Shown: in pieces, positions 45,060 to 54,988 of the stretch | How the letters are laid out: every line of letters starts with the position of its first letter | How positions within the stretch are numbered: position 1 is the stretch's first letter | Position numbers and translations under genes: made by a program | NCBI GenBank assembly: GCA_903837525.1 | Contig: CAILUU010000038.1 | Span: forward strand, 23,470 to 87,469 | DNA: 64,000 nucleotides | Origin: an uncultured Bacteroidota bacterium | Lineage (GTDB): Bacteria > Bacteroidota > Bacteroidia > Chitinophagales > Chitinophagaceae | Direction: 5' to 3' | The notes under the pieces: model-generated | Told to the model about the DNA's origin: nothing | What the model saw: the letters and a program-made list of their open reading frames with translations, nothing else | The model's database searches: none

Positions 45060-46691
45060 TTACTTCACTCCTTTTTCCTTCATTATTCTATTTAACCATT
45101 TTAGCATACCAAAAATTATAAAGGTTGCTATTAATAGTAACACAAAATTTACCCAAAAGAAATTGGCTTTATGCTCATAGCCATCCCACATGGTAGCTAA
45201 TAAGCCAGATAGTTTATTACCTATTGAAGTTGCCAAAAACCAACCACCCATCATTAACGATGTAATACGTACTGGGCTTAGCTTAGATACTAAGGATAAA
45301 CCCATGGGACTTAATAATAATTCTCCAATAGTAACAACACCGTATGTGCCCATTAACCACCAAACGCTAGCTTTTTCGGCACCACTATTGGTAATATAGG
45401 CAGCACCTACCATTACTAATACTGATAATGCTGTAATTAATAAACCAAAAGCAATTTTTGTGGCTGTGCTAGGCTCTTTTTGTTTACGCCTTAAAAAACC
45501 AAAGAAAGAAACAACCAAAGGCGTTAATAAAATTACCCAACCAGGGTTTATAGATTGACTTAAAGGGGTACTCCATAAAGTAGCTTTTCCACCATCTGAG
45601 GGTAAGTTTTCTGTTTTTACATTTTTAAAATAAATAGGATAGTTATACTCCTTTAAAACCTTTCCATCTTTTTTTTGTAGCCTAAAACTATTGTCATAAA
45701 AATTTACAGAATCTTTTTTATAGGTTAAATCCTCTGCTTGGTATAAACCTTTAAATACTTTTGCGGTAGTACCACTTACTTCTCTATTCGTATAATTATC
45801 TGCCCAAATTGTAAGAGCAGTACCATTTTGTTTAAACACTGCCCAAAACATAATAACAGCAGCAAAAATGGCTAGTAACGCAGCTATCGGTCTTTTTTCA
45901 TCTGCACTTGCTTTAAGGTAAAGTGTAGCAAAAAAATAAATTACAGGAATACAAGCAAAAATAAATGCATCATTACTATCACTTTTAAAAATATCGCCGG
46001 GTATAAGCCATCCTAAAATACCAGCAATTATGCTGGGTATAAAAATGGTTAGTACTATTTTACTAAAAGGCATATCTGCAGTAGTCATTGGTTTTAGCAC
46101 ATCACCACTTTTATAATGCCTTGTACCCAAAATAAAAATAAGTACTCCTAAAAACATACCAATGCCTGCGGCAACAAACGCATACTTCCAACCCCAAACA
46201 ATAATAATTGCAGCGCTAAAAAAGTTACAAATAAATGCACCTACATTAATACCCATATAGAAAATATTGTATCCTTCATCTTTTCTATCTCTATATTCAT
46301 CTGTAGAATATAGATTGCCTAGTAGGGTGCTAATGTTGGGTTTAAAAAAACCATTACCTAGTATTACTAAAAACATAGATAAATACAACATAGGTAAGCT
46401 ATGAATGGCCATCATACAATATCCAATACCCATCATTATACCACCAGCAATAATTGATTTTCTGTAACCAAAATACCGATCTGCCAATAACCCTCCAATA
46501 AAAGGGGTTAAAAAAACTAAGGCAATAAAAGTGCCATACAAATCGGCAGCTTCTTTATTACTCATGCTAAAACCTTGCTCTACATTTTTTAAATACAATA
46601 AAAAAATGCCAATCATTAAATAATAACCAAAGCGTTCCCACATTTCGCTAAAAAATAAAAAGGGCAATGCTTTTGGGTGTTTTTTCCACAT
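45060..46691 (-). CDS. POT-family proton-dependent oligopeptide transporter 1
   Basis: 543 aa, about 14 membrane spans. EMWERFGYY near residue 17 is the ExxERF POT motif, NPNISTL-like FKPNISTLLGNLY and NIFYMGINVGAFICNFF are the PTR2 signatures. A hydrophilic insert (about 310-380, KVFKGLYQAEDLTYKKDS...) interrupts the second half. It imports di- and tripeptides with protons. It is tandem with a second POT gene, separated by a terminator. Confidence 0.93.
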   Translation of the reverse strand: MWKKHPKALPFLFFSEMWERFGYYLMIGIFLLYLKNVEQGFSMSNKEAADLYGTFIALVFLTPFIGGLLADRYFGYRKSIIAGGIMMGIGYCMMAIHSLPMLYLSMFLVILGNGFFKPNISTLLGNLYSTDEYRDRKDEGYNIFYMGINVGAFICNFFSAAIIIVWGWKYAFVAAGIGMFLGVLIFILGTRHYKSGDVLKPMTTADMPFSKIVLTIFIPSIIAGILGWLIPGDIFKSDSNDAFIFACIPVIYFFATLYLKASADEKRPIAALLAIFAAVIMFWAVFKQNGTALTIWADNYTNREVSGTTAKVFKGLYQAEDLTYKKDSVNFYDNSFRLQKKDGKVLKEYNYPIYFKNVKTENLPSDGGKATLWSTPLSQSINPGWVILLTPLVVSFFGFLRRKQKEPSTATKIAFGLLITALSVLVMVGAAYITNSGAEKASVWWLMGTYGVVTIGELLLSPMGLSLVSKLSPVRITSLMMGGWFLATSIGNKLSGLLATMWDGYEHKANFFWVNFVLLLIATFIIFGMLKWLNRIMKEKGVK

Positions 46692-46725
46692 AGTAAATCG
46701 TTTTTAGAAATAGGAAGATAAAAAG

Positions 46726-46755
46726 AAAAGGCGACTTTTTGTAAAGTCGCCTTTT
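46726..46755. terminator. Terminator between the two POT genes
   Basis: AAAAGGCGACTTT and AAAGTCGCCTTTT form a 13-bp stem with loop TTGT and flanking A/T runs. It ends transcription of the upstream POT gene on the minus strand. Confidence 0.85.
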
Positions 46756-46780
46756 AGTAAATGTATTTTATGAAATAAAC

Positions 46781-48601
46781 CTATCTAACACCATGCATCA
46801 TTTTTTTAAGTAATGGGCTCATAGCATATAAAACTAAACCGGCTATTCCACATAAGACCACAAACATCATAAAGAAATTATAAATAGTTTTTAATTGAAA
46901 TCCTAAAAATTCTGGATAAGCAACTTTAATAATTTTTTCTTTTTGAATTAAATCATATTGAGTTTGCGTAAGTAAAGAATCTTTATCAGCTTTACTTTTT
47001 TTATAAAATATTTTTTCAAAATCTAATCCGTTTTTTAACCCTTTTTCATAATCAATAGAAGCAGCAACTTTGCTTTTTGCTAAATAAAATAAATCGTTAC
47101 CTGTAGGATCTTTTTGGCCTTCTAAAATTTGGGCTAATTCAACATTGTTTGCCTTAGCGGTTTGATATTTATCAGTAGTAGGAGGTAATAATGCTCCTAA
47201 AACACCAGTTAATGCATAGCCACCAGCATTACCCAAAAACCAAACTCCCATAAGTAAACTTGCAAAACGCTTAGGAGCTAATTTTGCAACTAATGAAAGT
47301 CCAATTGGAGATAAACATAATTCTCCCCAAGTATGTAATAGGTACAAAATAATCAACCAAATAATGCCTACTTTTCCTGCAGTACCTAGATCCTTTACTT
47401 GCGAAGCAATAATCCAATAACCTAACGCAATTAATAATAAACCCCAAGCTTGTTTAACGGGAGAGATAGGTTCAATTCCTTTTTTATTCATCCAAATCCA
47501 TAGCCAGCTAAATGGAAACGCAAATGCCATTACAAAAATGCCATTAAAATTTTGTACCATCGAAGCAGGTACTGTCCAACCGAAAAGCCTAGTATCCGTT
47601 TGTTTATCGGCAATAAAAGTTAGGGAAGATCCTGCTTGCTCAAATGCTCCCCAAAAGAACATTACAAAAAAGCATACAATATATAAAACCCAAATTCTAT
47701 CTCTTTCAACCTTGGTAATTGTTTTATCTGAAATGATTAAATAACCTAAAGCTATGCCTGCGGCAAAAATAAATGGATACAACCATGATTTAATGGGCGA
47801 AACACCTGGGCCTCCCATAACCAAATGTAATCCATAAGTTAGTGCAACTGCCAATACTGCAGAAATAATAATACTTGTTGTAGAAAATTTTGCTTGATCA
47901 GATTCTCCATCCGGTATATCAGATGCCTTGGGCTTACCTCCTATTGCAACACCCTCTGGAGTAACAACATATTTATTTTTAAGAATTAAAAAAATTATGG
48001 TTCCTATAAACATTGCAATTGCGGCAGCCAAAAATCCCCATTTAAAAGCAGATAAATCTCTGATACCATCATATTCTTTATCTCCAAAAAAAGGACAAAT
48101 AAACTGACCTAAGGTTGCGCCTACATTTATGGCAAAATAGAAAATTGTAAAAGCAGAATCTAATTTATTTCTTTGGGATTCTGGGTACAAACTTCCAACC
48201 ATTGAAGAAATATTTGGCTTAAAAAAACCATTGCCAAAAATAATTACTAATAATGCAACCCACATTACATTAGTAGCTAACGGAAGGTTAGTATTATATA
48301 AAGTTGCACTAAGAAAAAGGAGTAACTGGCCTACACCCATTGCTGTCCCCCCTAAAATAATACAATTTCTATTACCTAAAAACTTATCAGAAACATAGCC
48401 TCCAAGCATTGGTGTTAAATAACATAGCCCTAAAAAGCCCCCATAAATTATGGAAGCTTCAGTATCACCTTTTAATAATGCATCGGCAATAAATAAAGAC
48501 AAAATGGCTCTCATTCCATAGAAATTGAACCTTTCCCACATTTCTGTAGCGGATAATGCCCACAACCCCTTTGGGTGTCCTTTTTGTTGTATTTCACTCA
48601 T
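46781..48601 (-). CDS. POT-family proton-dependent oligopeptide transporter 2
   Basis: 606 aa. It has the same POT hallmarks as its neighbour: EMWERFNFYGM near residue 17, FFKPNISSMVGSLY, and IFYFAINVGATLGQF. It is about 60 residues longer, mainly from a Lys/Asp/Gln-rich insert near the C-terminal end (about 480-570: TTDKYQTAKANNVELAQ ... YKKSKADKDSLL) before the last membrane spans. The insert's side of the membrane is uncertain. The pair probably arose by duplication but differ in where they carry inserts, so they may handle different peptides. Confidence 0.92.
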   Translation of the reverse strand: MSEIQQKGHPKGLWALSATEMWERFNFYGMRAILSLFIADALLKGDTEASIIYGGFLGLCYLTPMLGGYVSDKFLGNRNCIILGGTAMGVGQLLLFLSATLYNTNLPLATNVMWVALLVIIFGNGFFKPNISSMVGSLYPESQRNKLDSAFTIFYFAINVGATLGQFICPFFGDKEYDGIRDLSAFKWGFLAAAIAMFIGTIIFLILKNKYVVTPEGVAIGGKPKASDIPDGESDQAKFSTTSIIISAVLAVALTYGLHLVMGGPGVSPIKSWLYPFIFAAGIALGYLIISDKTITKVERDRIWVLYIVCFFVMFFWGAFEQAGSSLTFIADKQTDTRLFGWTVPASMVQNFNGIFVMAFAFPFSWLWIWMNKKGIEPISPVKQAWGLLLIALGYWIIASQVKDLGTAGKVGIIWLIILYLLHTWGELCLSPIGLSLVAKLAPKRFASLLMGVWFLGNAGGYALTGVLGALLPPTTDKYQTAKANNVELAQILEGQKDPTGNDLFYLAKSKVAASIDYEKGLKNGLDFEKIFYKKSKADKDSLLTQTQYDLIQKEKIIKVAYPEFLGFQLKTIYNFFMMFVVLCGIAGLVLYAMSPLLKKMMHGVR

Positions 48602-48790
48602 AATAGTTAGTTTGGTTAATTGTTTAATACCTCAAAATAGTAATTTTTTTTGTTAAGCAGTACTTATAGTTTTAAAGTAATTGTAAAAAATACGGGAATA
48701 ATTAAAATAGGCACTAAAATTATTTAATAAATACGGCAAGGAAATACGCTTTAACAAGTATAAATTGCACCAAAAAACCAAAAACATTTT

Positions 48791-50071
48791 ATGAATATTC
48801 TTTTGGTAGGATCGGGAGGAAGGGAGCATGCCTTAGCTTGGAAATTAAAACAAAGCAATCTTTGTACCCAATTATTTATTGCACCTGGCAATGCAGGTAC
48901 CTCCTTATTAGGTACAAACTTACCTATAGTTGTAAACGATTTTGAGTTACTTAAAGCGGCCTGTTTAAAAAATAATATTACGATGATGGTGGTTGGCCCC
49001 GAAGAGCCATTAGTAAATGGTATTTATGATGATTTTAAAAATGACACTAACACAAAACATATTCATGTAATAGGCCCATCAAAAAATGCTGCACAATTAG
49101 AAGGTAGCAAAGCCTTTGCAAAAGAATTTATGTTACGCCATAATATTCCTACCGCAGCCTATAAGGAATTTACAAATAGTAATTATGCAGAGGGGCTTGA
49201 GTATATAAAAAATCATTCGTTGCCTATTGTACTTAAAGCAGATGGATTAGCCGCAGGAAAGGGTGTTGTAATTTGTACCAATACCATGGAGGCATTATCG
49301 GAATTCGAATTAATGTTGCACAAAAGTAAATTTGGCGAAGCCGGAAAACGAGTGGTAATTGAAGAGTTTTTAACAGGCATAGAGCTTAGTATTTTTGCAT
49401 TAACCGATGGCGAAAATTATTTGTTACTACCAGAAGCCAAAGACTACAAACGAATAGGAGATGGAGATACAGGGCTTAATACTGGCGGCATGGGGGCAGT
49501 AAGTCCGGTGCCATTTGTAACGGAAGCATTCTTGCAAAAAATAAAAACACAAATTGTAATTCCAACTATTGAAGGGTTTAAAAAAGATAAATTTGAGTAT
49601 AAAGGATTTGTGTTTTTTGGATTAATAAATGTTGATGGTGAGCCTAAAGTAATTGAATATAATTGTAGAATGGGCGACCCCGAAACAGAAACGGTAATAC
49701 CAAGAATTGAAAGTGATTTAGTGGAGTTATTTTTAGCTACCGCACAACAACGACTACACGAAAAAAATATTATTATTAATCCTAAAAGCGTTACAACTGT
49801 AATTGCTGTTAGTGGGGGTTACCCCGAGGGATATGAAAAAGGGAAAGAAATAAAAGGGCTAAATAAATTAACAATAACAGATGGTATGCTTTTTCATTGT
49901 GGAACGCTGCAAAAAAATGAACTAACGGTTACCAATGGCGGTAGAGTAATTGCAGCAACATCATACGGCCAAACTATTAAAGAAGCTGTTAAAAGTTCTA
50001 TTAATACTTTACAACAACTTAATTACGATGGTATGTATTATAGAACAGATATTGGGTACGAATTTGAATAG
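48791..50071 (+). CDS. purD: Phosphoribosylamine-glycine ligase
   Basis: 426 aa ATP-grasp enzyme. The N-terminal MNILLVGSGGREHALAWKL is the family signature; KADGLAAGKGVVIC and LTDGENYLLLPEAKDYKRIGDGDTGLNTGGMGA follow, and EYNCRMGDPETE binds metal. It ligates glycine to phosphoribosylamine in the second step of purine synthesis. Single gene; other pur genes are not present here. Confidence 0.97.
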   Translation: MNILLVGSGGREHALAWKLKQSNLCTQLFIAPGNAGTSLLGTNLPIVVNDFELLKAACLKNNITMMVVGPEEPLVNGIYDDFKNDTNTKHIHVIGPSKNAAQLEGSKAFAKEFMLRHNIPTAAYKEFTNSNYAEGLEYIKNHSLPIVLKADGLAAGKGVVICTNTMEALSEFELMLHKSKFGEAGKRVVIEEFLTGIELSIFALTDGENYLLLPEAKDYKRIGDGDTGLNTGGMGAVSPVPFVTEAFLQKIKTQIVIPTIEGFKKDKFEYKGFVFFGLINVDGEPKVIEYNCRMGDPETETVIPRIESDLVELFLATAQQRLHEKNIIINPKSVTTVIAVSGGYPEGYEKGKEIKGLNKLTITDGMLFHCGTLQKNELTVTNGGRVIAATSYGQTIKEAVKSSINTLQQLNYDGMYYRTDIGYEFE

Positions 50072-50244
50072 TTTAAATTTGGTCAACTATCTGATATGTA
50101 TAAACGCAATTACTACAATAAAATTTAAATTTTCTCTCAATCATTACCCGCATCGTTTTACTAAAATCCTTAGTAGCCACTTGTACAGGCGATTGTTTGA
50201 AAAAGACCTAAAACAAAAAAAAGTGTAAAATGTTGAAAAATAAA

Positions 50245-50273
50245 GGATTTACCGTTGTTAAATCCATTTTTTT
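50245..50273 (+). terminator. Terminator in the purD-mreB gap
   Basis: GGATTTA and TAAATCC form a 7-bp stem with a 7-nt loop followed by ATTTTTTT. The rest of this 252-nt gap (50072-50323) shows no gene. CAACTTTG at 50278-50285 is a near match to the -7 element and could start mre transcription. Confidence 0.6.
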
Positions 50274-50323
50274 CACTCAACTTTGCTAAAATCATTTACA
50301 TATTTATTTTCTCTACATAACAA

Positions 50324-51349
50324 ATGGGACTTTTTAACTTTTTTACACAAGAAATTGCGATAGACTTAGGTACTGCAAATACCCTTATAATTCATAACGA
50401 CGAAGTGGTGGTTAACGAACCATCTATTGTTGCACTGGATAGAAATAATCCGAAAAATATTTTGGCTGTGGGCAAAAAAGCATTGATGATGCATGAAAAA
50501 ACCCATGAAAGTATACGCACTGTTAGGCCATTGAAGGATGGAGTAATAGCAGATTTTAATGCTGCCGAGTTAATGATAAGGGAGCTAATTAAACTAGTTT
50601 ATCCGAAAAAGCCATTTTTTGCTCCAAGTTGGCGAATGATGATTTGCATTCCATCGTCTATCACCGAAGTTGAAAAACGTGCTGTAAGAGATAGTGCTGA
50701 ACAAGCTGGTGCAAAAGAAGTTTATTTGATACATGAGCCTATGGCTGCGGCTTTGGGTATTGGTATAGATGTTGAAGAGCCAGTTGGCAATATGATTATT
50801 GACATTGGCGGTGGAACCACCGGCATTACTGTAATTGCATTAGCAGGTATTGTTTGTGATCAAAGCATTCGTATTGCTGGGGATGAGTTTACAGCCGATA
50901 TTATGGAAGCCCTACGCCGCTACCATAGCCTTTTAATTGGCGAACGCACTGCAGAGCAAATTAAAATTCAAGTTGGTGCAGCTATGAAGGATTTAGAAAA
51001 TCCGCCAGATGATATACCCGTAAATGGTAGAGATTTAGTTACCGGAATTCCCAAACAAGTTTTTGTAAGCTATCAAGAAGTTGCTGAAGCTTTAGATAAA
51101 AGCATTTTTAAAATTGAAGAAGCTATTTTAAAAGCTTTAGAAACTACTCCACCTGAATTAGCATCGGATATTTATCGCCGTGGAATATATATTACTGGAG
51201 GAGGTGCTTTGCTAAGAGGGCTTGATAAACGCCTTAATGCCAAAATTAAATTACCTGTGCATATTGCAGATGATCCATTAAAAAGTGTGGTAAGAGGAAC
51301 AGGGATAGCTCTAAAAAATTACGACAGATATCCATTTGTAATGAGATAA
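50324..51349 (+). CDS. mreB: Rod-shape-determining protein MreB
   Basis: 341 aa actin-fold ATPase. Phosphate-1 motif AIDLGTANTLI is near residue 12. NMIIDIGGGTTGI is phosphate-2, and GGGALLRGLDKRL is the adenosine motif. It forms filaments beneath the inner membrane that guide lateral wall synthesis by the elongasome. First gene of the mreB-mreC-mreD-PBP2-rodA cluster, all on the same strand with short gaps. Confidence 0.97.
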   Translation: MGLFNFFTQEIAIDLGTANTLIIHNDEVVVNEPSIVALDRNNPKNILAVGKKALMMHEKTHESIRTVRPLKDGVIADFNAAELMIRELIKLVYPKKPFFAPSWRMMICIPSSITEVEKRAVRDSAEQAGAKEVYLIHEPMAAALGIGIDVEEPVGNMIIDIGGGTTGITVIALAGIVCDQSIRIAGDEFTADIMEALRRYHSLLIGERTAEQIKIQVGAAMKDLENPPDDIPVNGRDLVTGIPKQVFVSYQEVAEALDKSIFKIEEAILKALETTPPELASDIYRRGIYITGGGALLRGLDKRLNAKIKLPVHIADDPLKSVVRGTGIALKNYDRYPFVMR

Positions 51350-51377
51350 AGCCCCATATCCCAAAAAGGGACGTTTT

Positions 51378-52238
51378 ATGCGTAACATCTTTCTTTTTAT
51401 TAGACGGTACAGTACTTTTTTACTGTTTATACTTTTACAGCTATTTAGCATTTATTTAATTGTTACTTACAATAAATATCATCAGTCAGTTTTTAGTAAT
51501 ACCGCTAACCAGTATACCGGAAAAATAAATACCCAATACAATAAAATTGAAAACTATTTCAATCTTAAAAGAACGAACGACTCGTTAGTAAAGGTTAACG
51601 AAAGATTATACAATACGTTAAAACAAGATTTTCAACTACCCGATACTGCTTCTAAAATTGTAGTCGATTCCATTAGAGTAGATTCCCTTTTAAAATTTAG
51701 ACGATATAATTATTTACAAGCAACGGTTGTTGCTAATTCTGTATCTAACCAAAATAATTACATAGCAATTGGCCGGGGAAAAAATCAACAATTAAAAGTT
51801 GGTATGGGTGTTATAGATGCTAGTAATGGGGTTGTAGGTATTGTATCGGAGGTTAGTGATGATTTTTCGGTACTCATTAGTTTATTGCATAAAAAAGATA
51901 GTAGAATAAGTAGTAAACTTTTTAAAGGTGGCGAAATTGGTACAGTAACTTGGAATGGTAATCAACCTAATATTTTACAGCTTACAGGCATTCCTAAAAG
52001 TGCAAAAGTAGCAAAAGGAGATAGTGTGGTTACAAGTGGCTACAGCACCTATTTTCCAAAAGGTATTATGGTTGGTATTGTTACAGAAGTAACATCAGAA
52101 AAAAGTACTAACAACTTTGCAATCAATATAAAATCTACCGCAGACTTTTATAATTTACAATATGTATATGTAATAGATAATTTGCAAAAAGCTGCTATCA
52201 ATGATTTATTAAATAAGGCAGAAAAAAAGTCGCAGTAA
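51378..52238 (+). CDS. mreC: Rod-shape-determining protein MreC
   Basis: 286 aa. One N-terminal membrane anchor (about 12-31) is followed by a coiled-coil stretch (about 45-80) and two beta domains, with VANSVSNQNNYIAIGRGKNQQLKVGMGV and GDSVVTSGYSTYFPKGIMVG matching MreC. It links MreB and PBP2 across the inner membrane. 28 nt after mreB and 8 nt before mreD. Confidence 0.94.
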   Translation: MRNIFLFIRRYSTFLLFILLQLFSIYLIVTYNKYHQSVFSNTANQYTGKINTQYNKIENYFNLKRTNDSLVKVNERLYNTLKQDFQLPDTASKIVVDSIRVDSLLKFRRYNYLQATVVANSVSNQNNYIAIGRGKNQQLKVGMGVIDASNGVVGIVSEVSDDFSVLISLLHKKDSRISSKLFKGGEIGTVTWNGNQPNILQLTGIPKSAKVAKGDSVVTSGYSTYFPKGIMVGIVTEVTSEKSTNNFAINIKSTADFYNLQYVYVIDNLQKAAINDLLNKAEKKSQ

Positions 52239-52246
52239 AATAAATA

Positions 52247-52780
52247 ATGAGCACACTAGTAAAAAATAGTATTCGGTTTATTTTGTTTATACTAATACAA
52301 GTATTTGTGTTGGATAGTATACACTTGCACAAATTAGCTACCCCATACCTTTATTTATTATTTATTATTTGGCTACCTTTTAGAATGAACAGAAGTTGGC
52401 AGTTACTCATTGCTTTTATTTTTGGTTTTACCTTAGATGCTTTTAGGCATAGCTTTGGTTTTCATACAGCGGCTTGTGTACTTATGGCCTACATCCGCCC
52501 TTACTTCATCAATTTATTAATTCCGCAACAAGGGATCGATTCCAACTATGAAGAACCCTCTATAAAAAGTATGGGAGGCTTTACACCTTATTTTATTTTT
52601 ATTTCTGCACTTACTATTATACATCATTCGTGGTTGTTTTTGTTAGAAGCTTGGCAAGTAGGCAATAGCTGGTATTTTCTGGCTAAAACATTTTTATCTA
52701 CAGCTATTAGTCTGCTATTAATAATAATTACAGAGTTATTATTTACACGTAAGCAAAAGTTTAAAACAAATACTATTTAG
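52247..52780 (+). CDS. mreD: Rod-shape-determining protein MreD
   Basis: 177 aa, about five hydrophobic segments. Sequence conservation in MreD is low; assignment rests on size, topology, the LYLLFIIWLPF and FGFTLDAFRHSFGFHTAACVLMAYIRP blocks, and position between mreC and PBP2. It is part of the elongasome in the inner membrane. Confidence 0.9.
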   Translation: MSTLVKNSIRFILFILIQVFVLDSIHLHKLATPYLYLLFIIWLPFRMNRSWQLLIAFIFGFTLDAFRHSFGFHTAACVLMAYIRPYFINLLIPQQGIDSNYEEPSIKSMGGFTPYFIFISALTIIHHSWLFLLEAWQVGNSWYFLAKTFLSTAISLLLIIITELLFTRKQKFKTNTI

Positions 52781-52837
52781 CAAAAGTCACAATGCAAAGC
52801 ATTACCAATTTTTCATTATTAATTATTCATTAAAAAA

Positions 52838-54976
52838 GTGGCTGTATTTAATCCATCACGTAAAAATGTAGTATTGCTTATTTTTATAGGCTTATTCTTT
52901 TTAATTATTTTTCAATTAGCTAACCTTCAATTATTTTCTTCAAAATATAGATTAGCAGCAGATGATCAAGGCATTTTTAAGAAAGTAATTTATCCGGATA
53001 GAGGTATTGTATATGATAGAAATGGAAAAGTGTTGTTGCAAAATACAACTATTTACGATTTGATGGTAATACCTGGAAAATTAAAAGGTATAGATACGTT
53101 TACCTTGTGTAATATTTTAAAAATAGATACTGCAGAATATAAAAAAAGAGTACTAAATAGTATTTTAAAAAATAAAAGTTTTAGGCCATCAGTTTTTGAA
53201 GCATTGCTAAGTAACGAAAAAATGGCATTGCTTAATGAGAGCATGTATAAGTTTGAACCTGGTTTTTATTTACAAGAACGAAGTGTAAGAGATTATCCGT
53301 TTGATGCTGGCGGAAATGTATTGGGTTATTTAAGTGAGGTAGATTCTACCACGTTAAAAAATCCAAAATATGTTGGATACAATATGGGAGATTATATTGG
53401 TAAAGTAGGTTTAGAAAAAACATACGAAAAAGTATTAATGGGCCAACGTGGTATTGAGTTTTGGAAAAAAGATAATAAAAATAGGTTAACCGATAAATGG
53501 GAAGCAGGTAAATACGATACAATGTCAATTGCAGGGCAAAATATGTACACTAGTTTAGATATTGAATTACAAGAATTAGGCGAAAAATTAATGCAAAATA
53601 AATTGGGGTCTATTGTGGCAGTTGACCCAAAAACTGGTGGTATTTTATGTATGGTAAGTGCACCAAGCTTTAAACCAAAATTACTAACAGGGGCCGAACG
53701 TAAAAAACATATTAGCGAATTATTATTAAATCCAGCTTTACCGTTACTAAATAGATCGGTTAGTGCAACCTATTCCCCCGGTTCTACCTTTAAAACATTG
53801 CAAGCATTAGTAGGTATGCATGAAGGTGTTATTAATACACAAACAGCGGTGAGTTGCGGAGGTGCCTTTTATGGCTGTGGTAGTGGCAGGCCAATGAAAT
53901 GCCTTGACTATGGCACCTATAACCTAAGAAGTGCAGTTACGTTCAGCGATAATACTTATTTTGCTACGGTAATGCAACGGGTAATTAACAACCCTAAGTA
54001 CCCTAATATAGATAGTAGCTTAAGTGCATGGAATAATTACATGTATGCATTTGGGTTAGGTAAAAAATTAGGGGTAGATGTACCATCTGAACGAAAAGGC
54101 TTTATACCAGACCCTGCCTATTTTAATAAAATCTATGGTAATGGCAAATGGAATTACTGCACCTTTAGAAGTGTAAGTATTGGCCAAGGCGAAGTTGTAA
54201 CTACACCTATACAAGTGGCAAACGAAATGGCTTATATTGCTAACAAAGGCTGGTATAAAATTCCTCATTTGGTAGATAGTATAGAGGGCGGAGATACCTA
54301 TGCAATGCTAGGTAAATTTAAAGAAAAACATAACGCTATTGATATTGAAGATAGTATTTATGAAGCGGTATATGATGGAATGCAAGGAGTAGTTGAAAGA
54401 GGTACAGGTACAAACGCAAAAGTAAAAGGAATAAATATTTGTGGAAAAACAGGAACAGTAGAAAACTACTTTAGAGGCGTTAAACAACCCAACCATGCTT
54501 TCTTTTGCGGTTTTGCACCACGAGAAAATCCTAAAATTGCTATTATGTGTGTAGTGGAAAATAGTGGACGCTTTGGAGGAACCTATGCTGCACCAATTGT
54601 AGGGTTAATGATAGAAAAATATTTAAACGATTCTATAACCGATAAAGGGCGAATAGCAAAAATCGAAAGCTTATCGAAGCTTAACCTAATGCCTAAAAGA
54701 ATTTATACCGAAATACGTCGACAAGATTCCCTTGCACATGCCGGAGACTTGGCCTATTTAATTGCTAAAGGCTTTATACGAATTATTAGAGATACGATGG
54801 AATTAGATGAAGACGACGAAGAGGCTGCATTAGAAAAATTAAAGAAAGATAAAGAAACAACAAAGAATGATATACCAGCAAAAGACAGTAACAATACAAA
54901 ACAAAATATAAAGCCAGCAGCAATTCTACCCAACGAAAAAAAGAAAAATCTTTTAACAGACACACTAATCAATTAA
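52838..54976 (+). CDS. mrdA: Penicillin-binding protein 2
   Basis: 712 aa, starting at a GTG codon (no in-frame ATG gives the anchor). An N-terminal membrane anchor (about 11-31) precedes a pedestal domain and the transpeptidase domain. The active-site Ser is residue 316 in PGSTFK (Lys319), SDN is the second motif and KTG is at 537-539. It cross-links peptidoglycan during lateral growth. A charged C-terminal tail (about 650-712, LDEDDEEAALEKLKKDKE and Lys/Asn-rich) extends beyond the usual enzyme end. RodA, its glycosyltransferase partner, follows after 12 nt. Confidence 0.95.
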   Translation: MAVFNPSRKNVVLLIFIGLFFLIIFQLANLQLFSSKYRLAADDQGIFKKVIYPDRGIVYDRNGKVLLQNTTIYDLMVIPGKLKGIDTFTLCNILKIDTAEYKKRVLNSILKNKSFRPSVFEALLSNEKMALLNESMYKFEPGFYLQERSVRDYPFDAGGNVLGYLSEVDSTTLKNPKYVGYNMGDYIGKVGLEKTYEKVLMGQRGIEFWKKDNKNRLTDKWEAGKYDTMSIAGQNMYTSLDIELQELGEKLMQNKLGSIVAVDPKTGGILCMVSAPSFKPKLLTGAERKKHISELLLNPALPLLNRSVSATYSPGSTFKTLQALVGMHEGVINTQTAVSCGGAFYGCGSGRPMKCLDYGTYNLRSAVTFSDNTYFATVMQRVINNPKYPNIDSSLSAWNNYMYAFGLGKKLGVDVPSERKGFIPDPAYFNKIYGNGKWNYCTFRSVSIGQGEVVTTPIQVANEMAYIANKGWYKIPHLVDSIEGGDTYAMLGKFKEKHNAIDIEDSIYEAVYDGMQGVVERGTGTNAKVKGINICGKTGTVENYFRGVKQPNHAFFCGFAPRENPKIAIMCVVENSGRFGGTYAAPIVGLMIEKYLNDSITDKGRIAKIESLSKLNLMPKRIYTEIRRQDSLAHAGDLAYLIAKGFIRIIRDTMELDEDDEEAALEKLKKDKETTKNDIPAKDSNNTKQNIKPAAILPNEKKKNLLTDTLIN

Positions 54977-54988
54977 TTAAAATAAATA

